Shown here one piece after another: positions 56,393 to 64,000 of a stretch of 64,000 nt of DNA. Numbering within the stretch: the stretch's first letter is position 1; each line of letters opens with the position of its first letter. The notes under the pieces are model-generated. The model was not told the DNA's origin. It did no database searches and saw only the letters and a program-made list of their open reading frames with translations. The DNA is from Nitrosomonas sp. Lineage in GTDB: Bacteria > Pseudomonadota > Gammaproteobacteria > Burkholderiales > Nitrosomonadaceae. Where the stretch lies: NCBI GenBank assembly GCA_021604405.1, contig BQJA01000003.1, forward strand, positions 1 to 64,000. The letters are read 5' to 3'. A program made the translations under genes and the position numbers.

Positions 56393-56779
56393 ATGGCTGA
56401 CCAACCTTCTGTTGTCCCAGTAAAAGTTGAATCCGCACCCGAGGCTGGAAGAGACCCGATAAAAATTATGATCGAAATAGCAGAAAACAAAAATCTATCG
56501 GACCAAGATAAATCCGAGCTGATTTTTTACGCCCAGACACGATTCAAGAATCGGCGAAGAATGGCATATCTCTCATTAAGCGCCATTATTGTTTCATTAG
56601 CCCTAATTTTCCTAGCCGCTTTCATTGATGGTCTCAGTACGTGCTCAGCGGGCCAAACATGCGAAAAAATTTTGGATTCCATAAAAAACAATCAAAATTT
56701 AATCGCCTGGATTGAAGGATTTCTAACAGCAATCGTAGCGGCTTATTATGGCGTTACAGCCTGGCGCCCTGCGAGTTAG
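56393..56779 (+). CDS. small two-helix membrane protein, unknown
   Basis: 128 residues of no recognised family. Residues 1-50 are soluble and charged (EIAENKNLSDQDKSELIFYAQTRFKNRRR), then a membrane helix (about 58-79), a short loop with two Cys (CSAGQTC, possible disulfide if periplasmic), and a second helix (about 102-122). AGGAG 6 nt before the ATG makes it a real gene. The following DCC-family gene starts 9 bp after the stop, suggesting an operon. Confidence 0.6.
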   Translation: MADQPSVVPVKVESAPEAGRDPIKIMIEIAENKNLSDQDKSELIFYAQTRFKNRRRMAYLSLSAIIVSLALIFLAAFIDGLSTCSAGQTCEKILDSIKNNQNLIAWIEGFLTAIVAAYYGVTAWRPAS

Positions 56780-56787
56780 TTCACAAT

Positions 56788-57156
56788 ATGTCTGGCAAAG
56801 TCTACTACAACAGTGCATGCCCCGTTTGCAATGCGGGCATCAAAGATCAGCGTCAACGCATGGAAGCCTGCAATATAAAAGACACAGAATGGGTGGATGT
56901 GCATAGTAATCCAGATGCCGCATTAGAAGTGGGCGATTCATTGGAACAAGTACGGGAACGGCTGTATTTCAAGGATGAAAACGGACATCTGGATATCGGC
57001 GCAGATGCTTTTATCCGCTTATGGCTCCAAACACCAGGCCAGCGCTGGCTGGGAAAACTGTTTCAATTACCGATACTCAAACAATTCTTTCATCTAACCT
57101 ACAACAGTTTTGCACGGCTTCTTTATCGATGGAATCGTGCAAAAAAACACTGGTAA
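56788..57156 (+). CDS. DCC-family thiol-disulfide oxidoreductase (DUF393)
   Basis: 122 residues with the family signature at the start (KVYYNSACPVCNAGI, a thioredoxin-like CPVC site), then GDSLEQVRERLYFKDENGHLDIGADAFIRLWLQTPG and a C-terminal hydrophobic segment YNSFARLLYRW. The family is usually called DCC for its Asp-x-x-Cys-x-x-Cys, here with Ser and Ala before the first Cys (NSACPVC). Redox substrate unknown. The membrane protein before it may be the functional partner. Confidence 0.8.
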   Translation: MSGKVYYNSACPVCNAGIKDQRQRMEACNIKDTEWVDVHSNPDAALEVGDSLEQVRERLYFKDENGHLDIGADAFIRLWLQTPGQRWLGKLFQLPILKQFFHLTYNSFARLLYRWNRAKKHW

Positions 57157-57205
57157 TCTCACGACAACTTAATCGGTCAGGCGTTATCCCACCGTTCGCG
57201 ATAAT

Positions 57206-58243
57206 TTAAATCATTTTCCATGACAAACGCTGCCCCGCTCGCAACGGAATTAATTTTTCTTCGACGAAATCAAGTTGCGCAGGAATTGTCCAGTCTTCCT
57301 TTCTCAGGGTTATGCGATTGGTGTTACGTGGCAACTGATAAAAATCTGCACCATAAAAACTGGCAAATGCTTCCAATTTATCCAACGCACCCGCCAGTTC
57401 AAATGCCTCGGCATAAAATGCCATTGCTGCGTGCGCGGTAAAAATCCCGGCACAGCCACAATCAGTTTCTTTATTTGACTGAGAATGCGGCGCGCTATCG
57501 GTACCGAGAAAAAATTTTGGATTCCCGCTGACCGCTGCCTCAATCAAAGCCAATCGGTGCCTTTCCCGCTTTAATATTGGCAGACAAAAATAGTGTGGAT
57601 GTATACCACCCTGAAAAATAGCATTACGATTAAGCAATAAATGATGGGCCGTTATACTGGCTGCAATGTTATCGGATGCGCCTTTAACAAACGCAACGGC
57701 ATCTCTCGTCGTAATATGCTCAAGAACGATACGCAAATCAGCTAAACGCTGCGTCAGCGGAAACAGTACACGATCGATAAATACTTTTTCTTTGTCAAAC
57801 ACATCCACTGCCGGATCGGTCACTTCACCATGAACTAGTAACGGCAGACCGACCTGTTGCATTGTTTCTAAGGCAGCATAGCAATTCGCAATATCGGTCA
57901 CACCCGCGTCTGAATGGGTCGTCGCACCGGCTGGATAATATTTCACGCCATAAACCGCACCACTTTTTTTTGCCCGAACTATTTCTGAAGGATGCGTATT
58001 ATCAGTAAGATATAACGTCATAAGCGGCACAAATTGTGCCTGCATCGCTACCGGCAAAGCGGCAAGGATTCGATCCCGGTAAGCCAGCGCCATTTCGGTT
58101 GTCACAACTGGCGGCTTTAGGTTTGGCATAATAATCGCTCGCGCGAATTGTTTTGCCGAATATGGCAATACCGCTTGCATTTGCCCGCCATCGCGCAGAT
58201 GCAAATGCCAATCATCGGGACGGGTGATGGTTATTGAAGTCAA
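57206..58243 (-). CDS. pyrC: dihydroorotase
   Basis: 345 residues, class II dihydroorotase length. Metal-binding HLHLRDG near the N-terminus, GVKYYPAGATTHSDAGV with the carboxylated Lys, LLVHGEVTD, LEHITTRDAV, and the catalytic Asp in LGTDSAPHSQSNKETDCGCAG. It closes N-carbamoylaspartate to dihydroorotate in pyrimidine synthesis. Convergent with the DCC gene. The last residues overlap no neighbour. Confidence 0.97.
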   Translation of the reverse strand: MTSITITRPDDWHLHLRDGGQMQAVLPYSAKQFARAIIMPNLKPPVVTTEMALAYRDRILAALPVAMQAQFVPLMTLYLTDNTHPSEIVRAKKSGAVYGVKYYPAGATTHSDAGVTDIANCYAALETMQQVGLPLLVHGEVTDPAVDVFDKEKVFIDRVLFPLTQRLADLRIVLEHITTRDAVAFVKGASDNIAASITAHHLLLNRNAIFQGGIHPHYFCLPILKRERHRLALIEAAVSGNPKFFLGTDSAPHSQSNKETDCGCAGIFTAHAAMAFYAEAFELAGALDKLEAFASFYGADFYQLPRNTNRITLRKEDWTIPAQLDFVEEKLIPLRAGQRLSWKMI

Positions 58244-58319
58244 GAGAAAGAGGCTGTATATGCTGTTAATATATTCGTATTATAATGCACCGCGTAATCC
58301 TGCTGAGCAAGCCTGCTAA

Positions 58320-59174
58320 TTAATATTCTTTGTCGGCCTTAAAGGATAACGCCAGCTTATATAGCTTGTTTTTATTATTACCCGTAATTTCCGCTGCCAG
58401 CTTAACTGCCTGTTTCAACGGTAATTCTCCGAGAAGCAGCTTTAGTGTATACTGACTTTCATCACTGATTTCTGGATTACTTACAGCTGTGGCACCAGAT
58501 AGCAACAGCACAAATTCACCTTTCTGCTGATTACTATCCGCCTGAATCCAGTTGAGCGCATCTCCCAGTTTGCAAACATGGAAAGTTTCAAAAACTTTAG
58601 TTAACTCTCTGGCAATAGTGATTTGGCGTTGTTCTCCGAAAACTTCAACCAAGTCTGACACACACGCAAGAATGCGATGCGGCGCTTCATAAAATATCAG
58701 TGCATAGGGCAGTGATTTTAACGCATCAAGCGCACGTTTTCTCCCGGCCGATTTGTTCGGCAGAAAACCGTAAAACAAAAAATGCGGATTGGTAATTCCA
58801 GCTGCTGATAATGCGCAAACTGCCGCGTTCGCACCAGGGATTGGAATAACTTGATAACCATGCCTACGCACCTGATTAACCAGTATCGCACCGGGATCCG
58901 AGATACCTGGCGTACCCGCGTCTGTAACCAGCGCAACCGTTTTTTTGTCCGCTAGCATTGCAACAATTTTGTTACTGACAGTCGCTTCATTATGCTGATG
59001 CAACGTGATTATCTTCGCCGCTATCGAATGAGACGCCAATAGGTATCTGACGGTATTTACATGCTCAGCAGCAACTACATCAACCGATGCAAGCACATCC
59101 ATCGCACGCAAACTAATGTCGCGTAAATTTCCTATTGGCGTAGCAACCACATATAATGCACTTTTTGTAAGCAT
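58320..59174 (-). CDS. rsmI: 16S rRNA 2'-O-methyltransferase RsmI
   Basis: 284 residues. Tetrapyrrole-methylase fold: LYVVATPIGNLRDISLRAMDVL, DAGTPGISDPG, PIPGANAAVCALSAAG, FYGFLPNKS, and ALIFYEAPHRIL, then a C-terminal regulatory domain. It methylates C1402 of 16S rRNA. The start is only 10 bp from that of the divergent lpoA-like gene, so the two share or overlap control sequences within each other's coding region. Confidence 0.97.
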   Translation of the reverse strand: MLTKSALYVVATPIGNLRDISLRAMDVLASVDVVAAEHVNTVRYLLASHSIAAKIITLHQHNEATVSNKIVAMLADKKTVALVTDAGTPGISDPGAILVNQVRRHGYQVIPIPGANAAVCALSAAGITNPHFLFYGFLPNKSAGRKRALDALKSLPYALIFYEAPHRILACVSDLVEVFGEQRQITIARELTKVFETFHVCKLGDALNWIQADSNQQKGEFVLLLSGATAVSNPEISDESQYTLKLLLGELPLKQAVKLAAEITGNNKNKLYKLALSFKADKEY

Positions 59175-59184
59175 ATTTCTTTCT

Positions 59185-60309
59185 ATGCAACATTACTTCT
59201 CTATTTTTTTGGTTTTAATCGTCGTACTATACGGCACACCGTCGGCATTTTCTACTCATCCTGAGAATTATTATGTGGATGACCAAGCATCCGGCACGAC
59301 GCCAATGCCGCATATTGCGCTGTTGCTACCATTACATTCCCCTTCATTTGGAGAGGCTGCCGAAGTGGTCCGTCAAGGTTTTGTAACGGCCACCATGCGC
59401 GGCGAAGCACTTCCTGTAACGATTAGAATTTACGCAACGACGGATGACCCGCTGGACATTCTTGTAAGTTATCGGGAAGCGTTATATGCCGGCGCCATAA
59501 TGGTCGTAGGCCCCTTGACCCGAGACGGCGTATCCGCATTGGCTTCAAGCCGTTTTGTTACGGTCCCCACGTTGACATTAAATACTGCAGACAATATCGA
59601 TTATATGTCACCCAATCTTTATTTGTTTGGCCTGCAGATGGAAAATGAAGCAAGTCAGGTCGCGGATTTGGCTTCCAGAGAAAATCGGCACCATGCAATT
59701 ATTATTAATTCCAACAGCCCGTTATCTACGAGACTTAAAGTAGCTTTTACCGAGGAATGGCGGAAAAATAATACATATGCCACAGTTGAATCGATACAGT
59801 TTTCTGAAGATCAGACTTTCCTGAGATCGCTACGCGAATTCACGGCGGGCGAGGATGCGATCGTTTTTCTAGCGCTGGGCGCAAAAGATTCCCGCTTGAT
59901 ACGTTCATACTTAAACCCTTCCACGCCCATTTACGCGACGTCACAGATTTTTATCAGTAATAATGATGCATTGTTCAATCATGATCTGAATAATACAAAT
60001 TTTATGGATATGCCATGGTTATTGCAACCTGATCATCCCGCTGTCATGGCCTACAAACACTATGACACAGCCATGAGCAAAGACCAGGAACGTCTTTATG
60101 CGCTTGGAATTGATGCTTTTCGTTTAATGGCATTGATGATGCGCGCTCACTCAGCTTATGAAATTTCGCTGGATGGTGTAACCGGTCATGTCTATTTTGT
60201 TCCGCCAAATCAATTTATTCGTGAATCGATCCCAGCCAGATTTAAGAATGGAAAAGCTGTGTTAATAAATGCAAACACCTATCAAGGTCTTTCCATCAGT
60301 GAAAGGTAA
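59185..60309 (+). CDS. LpoA-like penicillin-binding protein activator, C-terminal domain only
   Basis: 374 residues from the ATG at 59185 (longer frame from 59116 overlaps rsmI). Hydrophobic N-terminus about 5-22, then PHIALLLPLHSPSFGEAAEVVRQGFV and a periplasmic-binding-protein fold with VVGPLTRDGVSALASS and YATSQIFISNND. This matches the C-terminal domain of LpoA, which activates PBP1A. The N-terminal TPR-rich half of enterobacterial LpoA is missing, and no lipobox Cys is seen after the hydrophobic stretch, so it may be a soluble periplasmic protein. It overlaps yraN by 41 nt. Confidence 0.75.
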   Translation: MQHYFSIFLVLIVVLYGTPSAFSTHPENYYVDDQASGTTPMPHIALLLPLHSPSFGEAAEVVRQGFVTATMRGEALPVTIRIYATTDDPLDILVSYREALYAGAIMVVGPLTRDGVSALASSRFVTVPTLTLNTADNIDYMSPNLYLFGLQMENEASQVADLASRENRHHAIIINSNSPLSTRLKVAFTEEWRKNNTYATVESIQFSEDQTFLRSLREFTAGEDAIVFLALGAKDSRLIRSYLNPSTPIYATSQIFISNNDALFNHDLNNTNFMDMPWLLQPDHPAVMAYKHYDTAMSKDQERLYALGIDAFRLMALMMRAHSAYEISLDGVTGHVYFVPPNQFIRESIPARFKNGKAVLINANTYQGLSISER

Positions 60310-60637
60310 CGACGCCGAACAGTTGGCGGCTTCCTATCTACAGCGTCAACAACTTATCCTCGTCAAGCAAAACTATTGCTGTCGTTTTGGTGAAATTGAC
60401 CTGATCATGCGTGAAAATGAAACGCTGGTGTTTGTCGAAGTACGAATGCGCAGCAGCGATGTTTTTGGTGGTGCAGCAGCCAGCATAACCGCCGCCAAGC
60501 AAAAAAAACTGCTACGTACTGCGCGGCATTATATTGCTGGATCGAATGCTGAGCCGGCTTGCCGTTTTGATGTTGTGTTACTATCCGGCACTAACGGTCG
60601 CGACGTGGAATGGATCAAAAATGCATTTGGAGAGTAG
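60269..60637 (+). CDS. YraN family (UPF0102) endonuclease-like protein
   Basis: 122 residues with the Holliday-resolvase-like fold of UPF0102: KGNDAEQLAASYLQRQQLILVKQNYCCRFGEIDLIMRENETLVFVEVRMRSS, including the GEIDLI Asp and the FVEVR Glu, then AAASITAAKQKKLLRTARHY. The ATG at 60269 lies within the end of the LpoA-like gene. In enterobacteria yraM(lpoA)-yraN are also neighbours, behind rsmI (yraL); the same order is seen here, with rsmI divergent. Confidence 0.9.
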   Translation: MQTPIKVFPSVKGNDAEQLAASYLQRQQLILVKQNYCCRFGEIDLIMRENETLVFVEVRMRSSDVFGGAAASITAAKQKKLLRTARHYIAGSNAEPACRFDVVLLSGTNGRDVEWIKNAFGE

Positions 60638-60658
60638 CGTAATGGCGTCCCGCCAGCA

Positions 60659-61399
60659 CTACAAATTTATACTTCGCCCGCCATCTACCGCAATGATCTG
60701 TCCTGTAATGTACGAAGCATCAGCTATCAAAAAACGTACGGTCTTCGCAATATCTTCCGGTTCGCCGGTGCGCTTGAGAAGCGTCCTGCGAATAATATGC
60801 TGACGCGCCGCGTCGTCTCTCCATTCGCCATTTTCCGGCCACAGGATTGGCCCAGGGGAAACACCATTGACACGAATTTCTGGCGCCAGCTCCAACGCCA
60901 GCGATTTTGTAAGCGACACCAGACCGCCTTTTGCGGCGCTGTAGATGACATAGTTTTTCAGTGGCCGGTCAGCATGAATATCAATAATATTAACGATACA
61001 GCCTTGCTGTAATTTCAGGTAAGGCGCTGCTGCCTGTGACAGAAACAACGGCGCCATCAGATTACTGCCTACCAGATCATCCCATGCTTCTGTCGTGCAT
61101 TGACCCAGCGGCGTTGGAAAAAAACTTGATGCATTGTTGACCAACCCATCCAGCCTGCCAAACCGCTCCGTTACTCTATCAACAAAATCGGGCAACATGT
61201 TGATATCCAACAAATCAGCTTGTACCAAAGTCACTGAGCCAGGGCGATTACTATTGAGATCACCTTGTAATTCCTGTGCTTCTTTCAATGAAGAACGATA
61301 ATGCACAACCAGATTCGCACCCTGCGCGTGTAATTTTCTACAAATAGCCGCGCCTATTCTTTTAGCACCACCAGTAATCAATACCGCTTTTCCCTGCAC
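60659..61399 (-). CDS. short-chain dehydrogenase, pteridine reductase-like
   Basis: About 246-255 residues. Rossmann NADPH-binding segment AVLITGGAKRIGAAICRKLHAQGANLVVHYRSS, LVNNASSFFPTPL, the catalytic tyrosine YSAAKGGL and PGPILWPE, all as in PTR1-type pteridine reductases. It could reduce dihydropterins or a related substrate. The start is uncertain: AAGGAG is 6 nt from a GTG at 61399 (MQGKAVLITGG, best fit), while ATG 61405 abuts the AAGGAG and ATG 61426 has no ribosome binding site. A minor FolM-like role in tetrahydrofolate synthesis is plausible. Confidence 0.85.
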   Translation of the reverse strand: MQGKAVLITGGAKRIGAAICRKLHAQGANLVVHYRSSLKEAQELQGDLNSNRPGSVTLVQADLLDINMLPDFVDRVTERFGRLDGLVNNASSFFPTPLGQCTTEAWDDLVGSNLMAPLFLSQAAAPYLKLQQGCIVNIIDIHADRPLKNYVIYSAAKGGLVSLTKSLALELAPEIRVNGVSPGPILWPENGEWRDDAARQHIIRRTLLKRTGEPEDIAKTVRFLIADASYITGQIIAVDGGRSINL

Positions 61400-61768
61400 A
61401 GGCATCTCCTTAAACCTAAAAGTCATACTTGACTGCTATAAAGCTTACGAAGCAAAAAAATCTACAAGATTATGCTGAACGGTTTGCCATGCTCCGTCTG
61501 AGTGATTGTTACAATGCTATTTATAGCACAATGCAATCTATGTCTGCGTTGCAATTTATTTCATAACTGAGGCTTACTCTTAATGCGCCATACTACAAAC
61601 AACAGTCAATATTCGCTAACTGCCTGCCAATTACAGTTTTCAGGTTAATAGTACTGTTAAACTGTAACGAATCCGTAAAATACGGTTTGATACTTCCGCA
61701 ACGTCAAACCGATAAGCATCATTTACTTTTCAACCAAAAACTAATAACTATAAAGAACACTAATACTA
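61400..61768. other. divergent spacer SDR / MidA-like gene
   Basis: About 340-370 bp. AT-rich with no supportable gene or RNA. Confidence 0.4.
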
Positions 61769-62953
61769 ATGTCACGCTCTCAAACATTACCCAAGCCGAG
61801 TGATGCGGCGCATCGACACAGTCAAGCAGTAGAAAAAACAATTCAGAACGAAATAAAAGCCGCAGGCGGCTGGGTTTCTTTTGCAAATTTTATGCAACTG
61901 GTACTTTATGCGCCTTGCCTGGGCTACTACAGCAGCGGTTCGCACAAATTTGGCAGTGCCGGTGACTTCGTCACCGCACCAGAGATTTCATCGCTTTTTG
62001 GCCGCACATTGGCAAAACAAACAACACAGATATTAAAACAAGTCAAACAAGCCGATATTCTTGAATTTGGCGCAGGATCCGGAAAGTTGGCGCTTGATTT
62101 ATTACTTGAACTGGAAAAAACAGAGTGCCTTCCAAGAAATTATTTCATTCTTGAAGTCAGCGCAGAATTGCGCCAGCGGCAGCAAACTTTATTTACAAAC
62201 AACGCGCCCCAGCTTATCCCGTTACTACAGTGGATGGATCGACTACCAGCCAAATTCAGCGGATTAATGCTTGCTAATGAAGTGCTCGATGCTATGCCAG
62301 TCCATCTGGTGGTGTGGCGTGGCAATCAGTTTTTTGAACGGGGTGTTACTTATAAAAACGAAGCATTTGTCTGGAAAGAACGCCCACTGCGCGATGGCGC
62401 TCTGTTTGAAGCTGCCGCAAAGCTGGGCGCTCAGCATAATCTCAGCAACGAACGTTATAGCTATACCAGCGAAATAAACCTTGTCATTCCCAGTTTCATC
62501 ACCAGTCTGGCAAGTATCTTGCAGCACGGCTTAATCTTATTGATTGACTATGGCTTCGGCGCCAAGGAATATTATCACCCGCAAAGAAATCAGGGCACGC
62601 TGATGTGTCATTATCGCCATCACGCCCATGACGATCCATTTTACCTGCCTGGTTTACAAGATATCACCAGCCATGTCGATTTTAGTGCTGCAACGGAAGC
62701 AGCAGGAAACACAGGCCTTGAATTAATGGGTTATACCACACAGGCGCATTTTTTGATTAACTGCGGTATCACGGAAATTCTAAGCCAAACACCCGCTGAC
62801 CATATGGGGAAATACTTGCCGCTGTCAAATCAATTACAAAAATTAGTGAGTCCCGCCGAAATGGGAGAATTATTCAAGGTGATCGCTTTTGGCAAAAATA
62901 TCGGTCAACCGTTAATCGGTTTTACAAACGGCGATAAAAGCCGGCTATTATAA
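61769..62953 (+). CDS. SAM-dependent methyltransferase, MidA/NDUFAF7 family
   Basis: 394 residues. Motifs: GWVSFANFMQLVLYAPCLGYYSSGSHKFGSAGDFVTAPEISSLFGRTLA, then the SAM-binding ILEFGAGSGKLALDLL, and SGLMLANEVLDAMPVHLV, GLILLIDYGFGAKEYYHPQRNQGTLMCHYRHHAHDDPFYLPGLQDITSHVDFS. In mitochondria NDUFAF7 methylates an Arg of complex I; the bacterial partner is not established. The ATG at 61769 has no strong ribosome binding site; no closer Met is better. Followed 28 bp later by the convergent SMP-30-like gene. Confidence 0.93.
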   Translation: MSRSQTLPKPSDAAHRHSQAVEKTIQNEIKAAGGWVSFANFMQLVLYAPCLGYYSSGSHKFGSAGDFVTAPEISSLFGRTLAKQTTQILKQVKQADILEFGAGSGKLALDLLLELEKTECLPRNYFILEVSAELRQRQQTLFTNNAPQLIPLLQWMDRLPAKFSGLMLANEVLDAMPVHLVVWRGNQFFERGVTYKNEAFVWKERPLRDGALFEAAAKLGAQHNLSNERYSYTSEINLVIPSFITSLASILQHGLILLIDYGFGAKEYYHPQRNQGTLMCHYRHHAHDDPFYLPGLQDITSHVDFSAATEAAGNTGLELMGYTTQAHFLINCGITEILSQTPADHMGKYLPLSNQLQKLVSPAEMGELFKVIAFGKNIGQPLIGFTNGDKSRLL

Positions 62954-62980
62954 ATAAACAGCTTATATCATTGGCTGCAA

Positions 62981-64000
62981 CTATTCCATAGGCCAGCGTA
63001 AACGTAAAATATCCTTGCGCTGGCCTCTATCAGGACTGTCAAGCGCTATATTTGCCAGATAAATGCCATCTGGTGCAGGAACGGCGGAAGCGATAGAAGA
63101 CAGTTTGGCACCTTCATAAAAAGCGGAATACAATGGCTTGCTACCATCCGGGCTAAGTACAATCACTCCGGTACGCTGTGTCTGTGACAACAGTAACGCC
63201 GCAGGCAGCCGCATTACTAAAGGCTTAATCCATGCATTCTCATGAACCCATGTCAGTACCGGACTTCTGTCTGCAAACATCGCCAGCCAGATTCGTCCAT
63301 CCGCATCCCGGTCCATGCCGTCGGGCATACCGGGAAGGCTATCAATCACGACTTCATGTTGACCAGCTTTTGGGCCACTGAGATAAAAACGCGCCACACG
63401 AAACAGCGAAGTTTGTGTGACCACAACTGACGTCTCACGATACAGCCCAGGATGGGGATCATAGAGAACGCCGTTGATAAAGTGAAAACCTTCAGCAATG
63501 AGGCGGGTTGAACCACTCTCCAGATCATGCCGCCATAAGCGGCCATTGCGTGCGAGCGCAATAGCCTCATCAATTGCATCATCCGCCGAGGAATTCTCGT
63601 AACTAAATGGTTCAGAAAAATAAATTCGTCGCCCGTCTTCGCTGACCTCGAGATTGTCGCAAACAGCAATTTTACGGCTGGGGTGGCCACTACCGTCGGC
63701 CTGTAGTTCTGGTGCATCCGGATTATCATCGGCGTAAACAACCGGCTGTTGCTGATCTACTTTTGTGTCAGGAACATTAAGTACTAGTGGCTCGATGGAA
63801 CGTGTGCCAAGATCGAGGCGATATAAGCCAGCGACCTCTCCCGTCGGCCGTTCTTCATAAGAACCGGCAGAACAAAAGTAGATCTGCGTGGGATCGCCTG
63901 GCGCTTCATGGATACCCCACGCCATCAAAGGTACATCGACAAAAGGTTGTGCAACGTTGGCAATAAAGTCAACCGCCCAGATTTTACCATCATGTCCAGT
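62981..64000 (-). CDS. SMP-30/gluconolactonase-like protein, 3' part, cut by window edge
   Basis: At least 340 residues are open through the right edge with no stop, so the gene starts beyond 64000. The visible part is a beta-propeller with the family patterns TGHDGKIWAVD (edge), VCDNLEVSEDGRRIYFSEPF, GFHFINGVLYDP, DSLPGMPDGMDRDADGRIWLAMF and ISPDG-like VLSPDG. The first ATG in view (63928) is internal. Likely strictosidine-synthase/SMP-30 superfamily, hydrolysing a lactone or similar; substrate not predictable. Its C-terminus lies next to the MidA-like gene. Confidence 0.85.
   Translation of the reverse strand, partial: TGHDGKIWAVDFIANVAQPFVDVPLMAWGIHEAPGDPTQIYFCSAGSYEERPTGEVAGLYRLDLGTRSIEPLVLNVPDTKVDQQQPVVYADDNPDAPELQADGSGHPSRKIAVCDNLEVSEDGRRIYFSEPFSYENSSADDAIDEAIALARNGRLWRHDLESGSTRLIAEGFHFINGVLYDPHPGLYRETSVVVTQTSLFRVARFYLSGPKAGQHEVVIDSLPGMPDGMDRDADGRIWLAMFADRSPVLTWVHENAWIKPLVMRLPAALLLSQTQRTGVIVLSPDGSKPLYSAFYEGAKLSSIASAVPAPDGIYLANIALDSPDRGQRKDILRLRWPME

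Noticed and set aside
1..64000. CRISPR arrays, tRNA or rRNA genes
   Set aside because: No repeat-spacer pattern or tRNA-like cloverleaf was seen by reading; a dedicated search was not possible.

Overview
The window looks like a chromosome segment from a betaproteobacterium, most likely a Nitrosomonas-like chemolithoautotroph. The genus-level reading is inference. It rests on a type IV pilus minor-pilin operon in Pseudomonas/Nitrosomonas order (fimT-pilV-pilW-pilX-pilY1-pilY2-pilE), a PilJ/ChpA chemosensory pair, a RegB/RegA redox two-component system, and two candidate bicarbonate transporters (SbtA-like and SulP-like). No rRNA, tRNA, CRISPR array or intact mobile element was seen.

Region 1 (about 1-13400) is accessory in character. 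It opens with debris: the C-terminal remnant of an IS5/IS1182-type transposase abutting the front part of an alkyltransferase (Ogt) gene. A signalling and transport island follows: a large outer-membrane porin of the alginate-export type, an OmpR-type regulator/kinase pair, a YfdX-family periplasmic protein, a regulator cut down to its receiver domain, an SbtA-type sodium/bicarbonate transporter, a second regulator/kinase pair paralogous to the first, a UspA protein and a SulP transporter. Six upstream regions in this island carry TTAA-containing half-sites spaced 11 bp apart and oriented the same way relative to the gene. They lie upstream of the porin, regulator 1, yfdX, sbtA, regulator 3 and sulP. 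The porin and sbtA leaders are also similar to each other for about 66 bp. The simplest reading is one regulon run by the duplicated two-component systems and devoted to inorganic-carbon or anion uptake. This is the most interesting candidate system here.

Region 2 (14026-29222) holds exonuclease I, a BrnT/CopG-type toxin-antitoxin pair, threonine ammonia-lyase, the pilJ-chpA twitching chemosensory genes (no pilG/H/I beside them), mutL, and rpiA-phoU.

Region 3 (29254-36125) is the minor pilin/PilY1 operon on the minus strand.

Region 4 (36452-52919) is mostly housekeeping: thiO, ispH, DAHP synthase, a CLC-family chloride transporter with a substituted gating glutamate, regB-regA, ribD, nrdR, glyA, an orphan TRAP binding protein, clpS-clpA, a cold-shock protein, icd and a retropepsin-like membrane protease.

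Region 5 (53393-64000) has a conserved RpfE-type protein, a degenerate EAL protein, a small unknown membrane protein next to a DCC-family protein, pyrC, rsmI divergent from an LpoA-like lipoprotein gene and yraN, a pteridine-reductase-like SDR, a MidA-type methyltransferase, and the 3' part of an SMP-30-like gene running off the right edge.
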